A program made the position numbers and the translations under genes. Positions 62,254-64,000 of a stretch of DNA of 64,000 nt are shown here, in pieces. The stretch spans positions 186,001 to 250,000 of the forward strand of contig JAFDVO010000004.1 in the NCBI GenBank assembly GCA_018268955.1, in the 5' to 3' direction. The notes beneath the pieces are model-generated. The model searched no databases. It saw only the letters and a program-made list of their open reading frames with translations, and had not been told where the DNA came from. The first letter of the stretch is position 1. Every line of letters starts with the position of its first letter. This DNA comes from Acidobacteriota bacterium (GTDB lineage: Bacteria > Acidobacteriota > Vicinamibacteria > Vicinamibacterales > CAVVIG01).

Positions 62254-64000
62254 GTGCTGCACACCACGCTCGCCCCGGACTTCCCACGAACGATTCTCGA
62301 CACGATCGACGAGATCGTCTACGCGCTCGAACTCTCGGACGACACGCTCACCCAGGCGCGGGTCACCTTCGTCAGCGAACGGGTTCGCGACGTGCTCGGG
62401 TTCACCCCCGAGGAGTTCATCGAGAATCGCGGGCTCTGGGTCACGCTCGTGCACCCCGCCGATCTGGCGTCACTCGAGCAGGCCAGCCGCGAGATTCTCG
62501 AGAGCCGGCGGCCAGGACGGCGCTACTTCAGGATCCGCCACAAGACGCGAGATGAGTACGTGTGGCTCGAAGACAGCATCGTGCCGCAGGTCGATGCCAT
62601 GGGCACGGTCATCGGCGCGGCACGGGACGTCACCGCCAGGCGGCGCTCGCTGCTGCAGATGACGTTCCTCATGGAGAACACGCGCGACGGATTCTTCATG
62701 CTCGACAGCGATCTCCGCTGCACGTACGTGAACCCGGCCGGCGCCGCGATGTTCGGCGGCAAGGCGGCCGACATGCACGGGCACCGCATCACCGACTTCC
62801 TCGTCGAACCGAACAGGACCGCGTTCGCCGCCACTGCGGCTGAAGCCGTGGCGCGCGGCGAGGTCGTGCGCCGCTCCGGGTTCTGCCACACATTGAACCG
62901 GTGGCTCGATCTCGCGATCTTCCCGGGCCCTGACGGGGTCGTGCTGTCGCTGCGCGACGTGACGGAGCAACGCACCTCGGAGGAGCGGCTGCGCACGTGG
63001 GTCGACGAGGCACCGGTCGGCCTGTTCAGGACGATCCCGAATGGGCAGATGCTCGACGCGAACGGCACCGCGCTCGCGATGCTGGGGTACCCGAGCCTCG
63101 ATCGCCTCCGGGAACAGCAGGCGCTCGACCTCATTGCCGATACCGAGGACCCGGCGTCGGCGCAGATCGACTTCTCACGGGTCGATCGGCTCACGGGGAT
63201 ACCGGTGACGCTGCGGCGGCTGGACGGGTCGCCCATCCCCGTGCTGATGAACCTCCGCACGGTGCGCGATCACGCGGGGCAGGCGGTCGAGGTGCTCGGG
63301 TCGTTCGAGGACCGGAGCGACCCCGCCACGCTGCGGAGCGCGCTGCTCTCGAGCGCGCGGCGGTACCGCATCCTCTTCGACGAGAACGTCACGCCGATGG
63401 TGCTCGTGTCCGCCGACGGCACGATGCTGAGCCGCAACAAGGCCTTCCTCCGGCTGGTCGGCGCGAGCGACGCGACCCTTCAGGAACAGACCGGCGCGTT
63501 CTCCGCGCACCTGGCCACTCCCGAGGCGTTCGAGCGCTGGCCGCGAAAGTCCGCGCCGAGGGGCGTGTGGAAGGCGTCGAACTGGTGCTGCGCCGCGGTG
63601 ACGGATCCACGCGGCGGGTGCTGATGAGCGCGCGCCTGTCGAGCGAGATGGCCGATGCGCACTGCATCGAGACGAGCTTCGTCGACATCGAGGAGCGGAG
63701 CCGCGCGAAGGACGCGCTCGGCCAGGCGCTGCGCGAACGCGAATTCCTGCTGCGCGAACTGCACCACCGGGTGAAGAACAACCTCCAGCTGATTTCGTCG
63801 CTCCTGAGCCTGCAGGCCCGCGAAACCACGGACCCGCAGCTCCACGAGTTCGCGCAGAAGGCGCGCGACCGCATCATGGCGATGGCCGTCGTCCACGAGC
63901 GGCTCTACCAGACTGACGAAGTCGGATCGGCCTGTATCCAGGGCTACCTGCAGGCGCTCGTCGACAAGCTGGCCGACTCGCACGACCTCGCCGCGCGGCA
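62254..64000 (+). CDS. PAS sensor kinase of the HisKA_2 type, frameshifted and cut by the window end
   Basis: A GTG start at 62254 is followed by several PAS domains (DEIVYALELSDD; NTRDGFFMLDSDLRCTYVN; VDEAPVGLFRTIPNGQML; DENVTPMVLVSADGTMLSRN). The frame fails near 63537: the first frame stops at 63624, while from 63537 frame 3 reads AAKVRAEGRVEGVELVLRRG and on to a HisKA_2 motif, RELHHRVKNNLQLISSLLS. One missing base at about 63535-63540 explains this. The rest of the kinase lies beyond position 64000. HisKA_2 kinases usually pass phosphate to a receiver or an anti-sigma system. It follows the CheX-like gene by 12 bases. Confidence 0.8.

Overview
The window is about 64 kb of high-GC bacterial DNA. 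The gene content suggests a free-living soil-type bacterium: many multidomain histidine kinases, c-di-GMP proteins, a heavy-metal-type RND pump, a protealysin/emfourin pair and a complete chemosensory cluster. The gene style fits Acidobacteriota, perhaps Vicinamibacteria, but this is inferred from resemblance and no 16S or marker gene is present.

Region 1 (1-15,268) is an accessory and defence island. In order it holds a frameshifted zeta-toxin-like kinase with a small partner; a giant HEPN-DUF499 ATPase followed by a second HEPN protein; an OLD-type ATPase/nuclease bracketed by copies of a palindromic repeat; a DUF6933 gene; an AbiEi/AbiEii-type toxin-antitoxin pair with a clear palindromic operator; a two-gene nuclease module (PD-(D/E)XK plus PUA-like reader, then a PLD-type nuclease); and two mobile-element proteins of unknown role. 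It ends at the 3' half of a tRNA-Pro gene, repeated in part 97 bp further on, beside a 5'-truncated tyrosine recombinase. This is the scar of one or more integrations into tRNA-Pro.

Region 2 (15,270-17,252) carries the recombinase remnant, a DUF2442/DUF4926 pair and a ParE/RelE-type toxin with its antitoxin.

Region 3 (17,394-24,193) looks chromosomal: an acyl-CoA ligase, a decayed thiamine-diphosphate enzyme, a secreted creatininase-like protein, a GT-C-like membrane protein and small membrane proteins.

Region 4 (24,435-52,634) is dominated by signalling: two large kinases facing each other, two paralogous EAL-HDOD plus PAS-GAF-GGDEF modules, a CzcCBA-type efflux operon fused to its own kinase and NtrC-like regulator, a kinase/diguanylate cyclase pair, and a divergent LuxR-type regulator. 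Among them sit a flavin-related pair (FAD oxidoreductase and RibA), a PilZ-like protein and the M4 peptidase with its inhibitor.

Region 5 (52,774-64,000) is one long co-directional chemosensory cluster: Hpt, REC-REC-CheX, CheA with two CheW domains, CheW, a soluble multi-PAS MCP, CheY, CheB, CheR, a CheX-like protein, and a PAS kinase running off the end.

Arrays of 7-8 bp tandem repeats, each with its own unit sequence, lie just after gene 3' ends at six places outside the island; in several the stop codon lies inside the array. Three genes (near 402, 19,578 and 63,537) carry single-base frameshifts, so either sequencing indels or recent decay must be considered.
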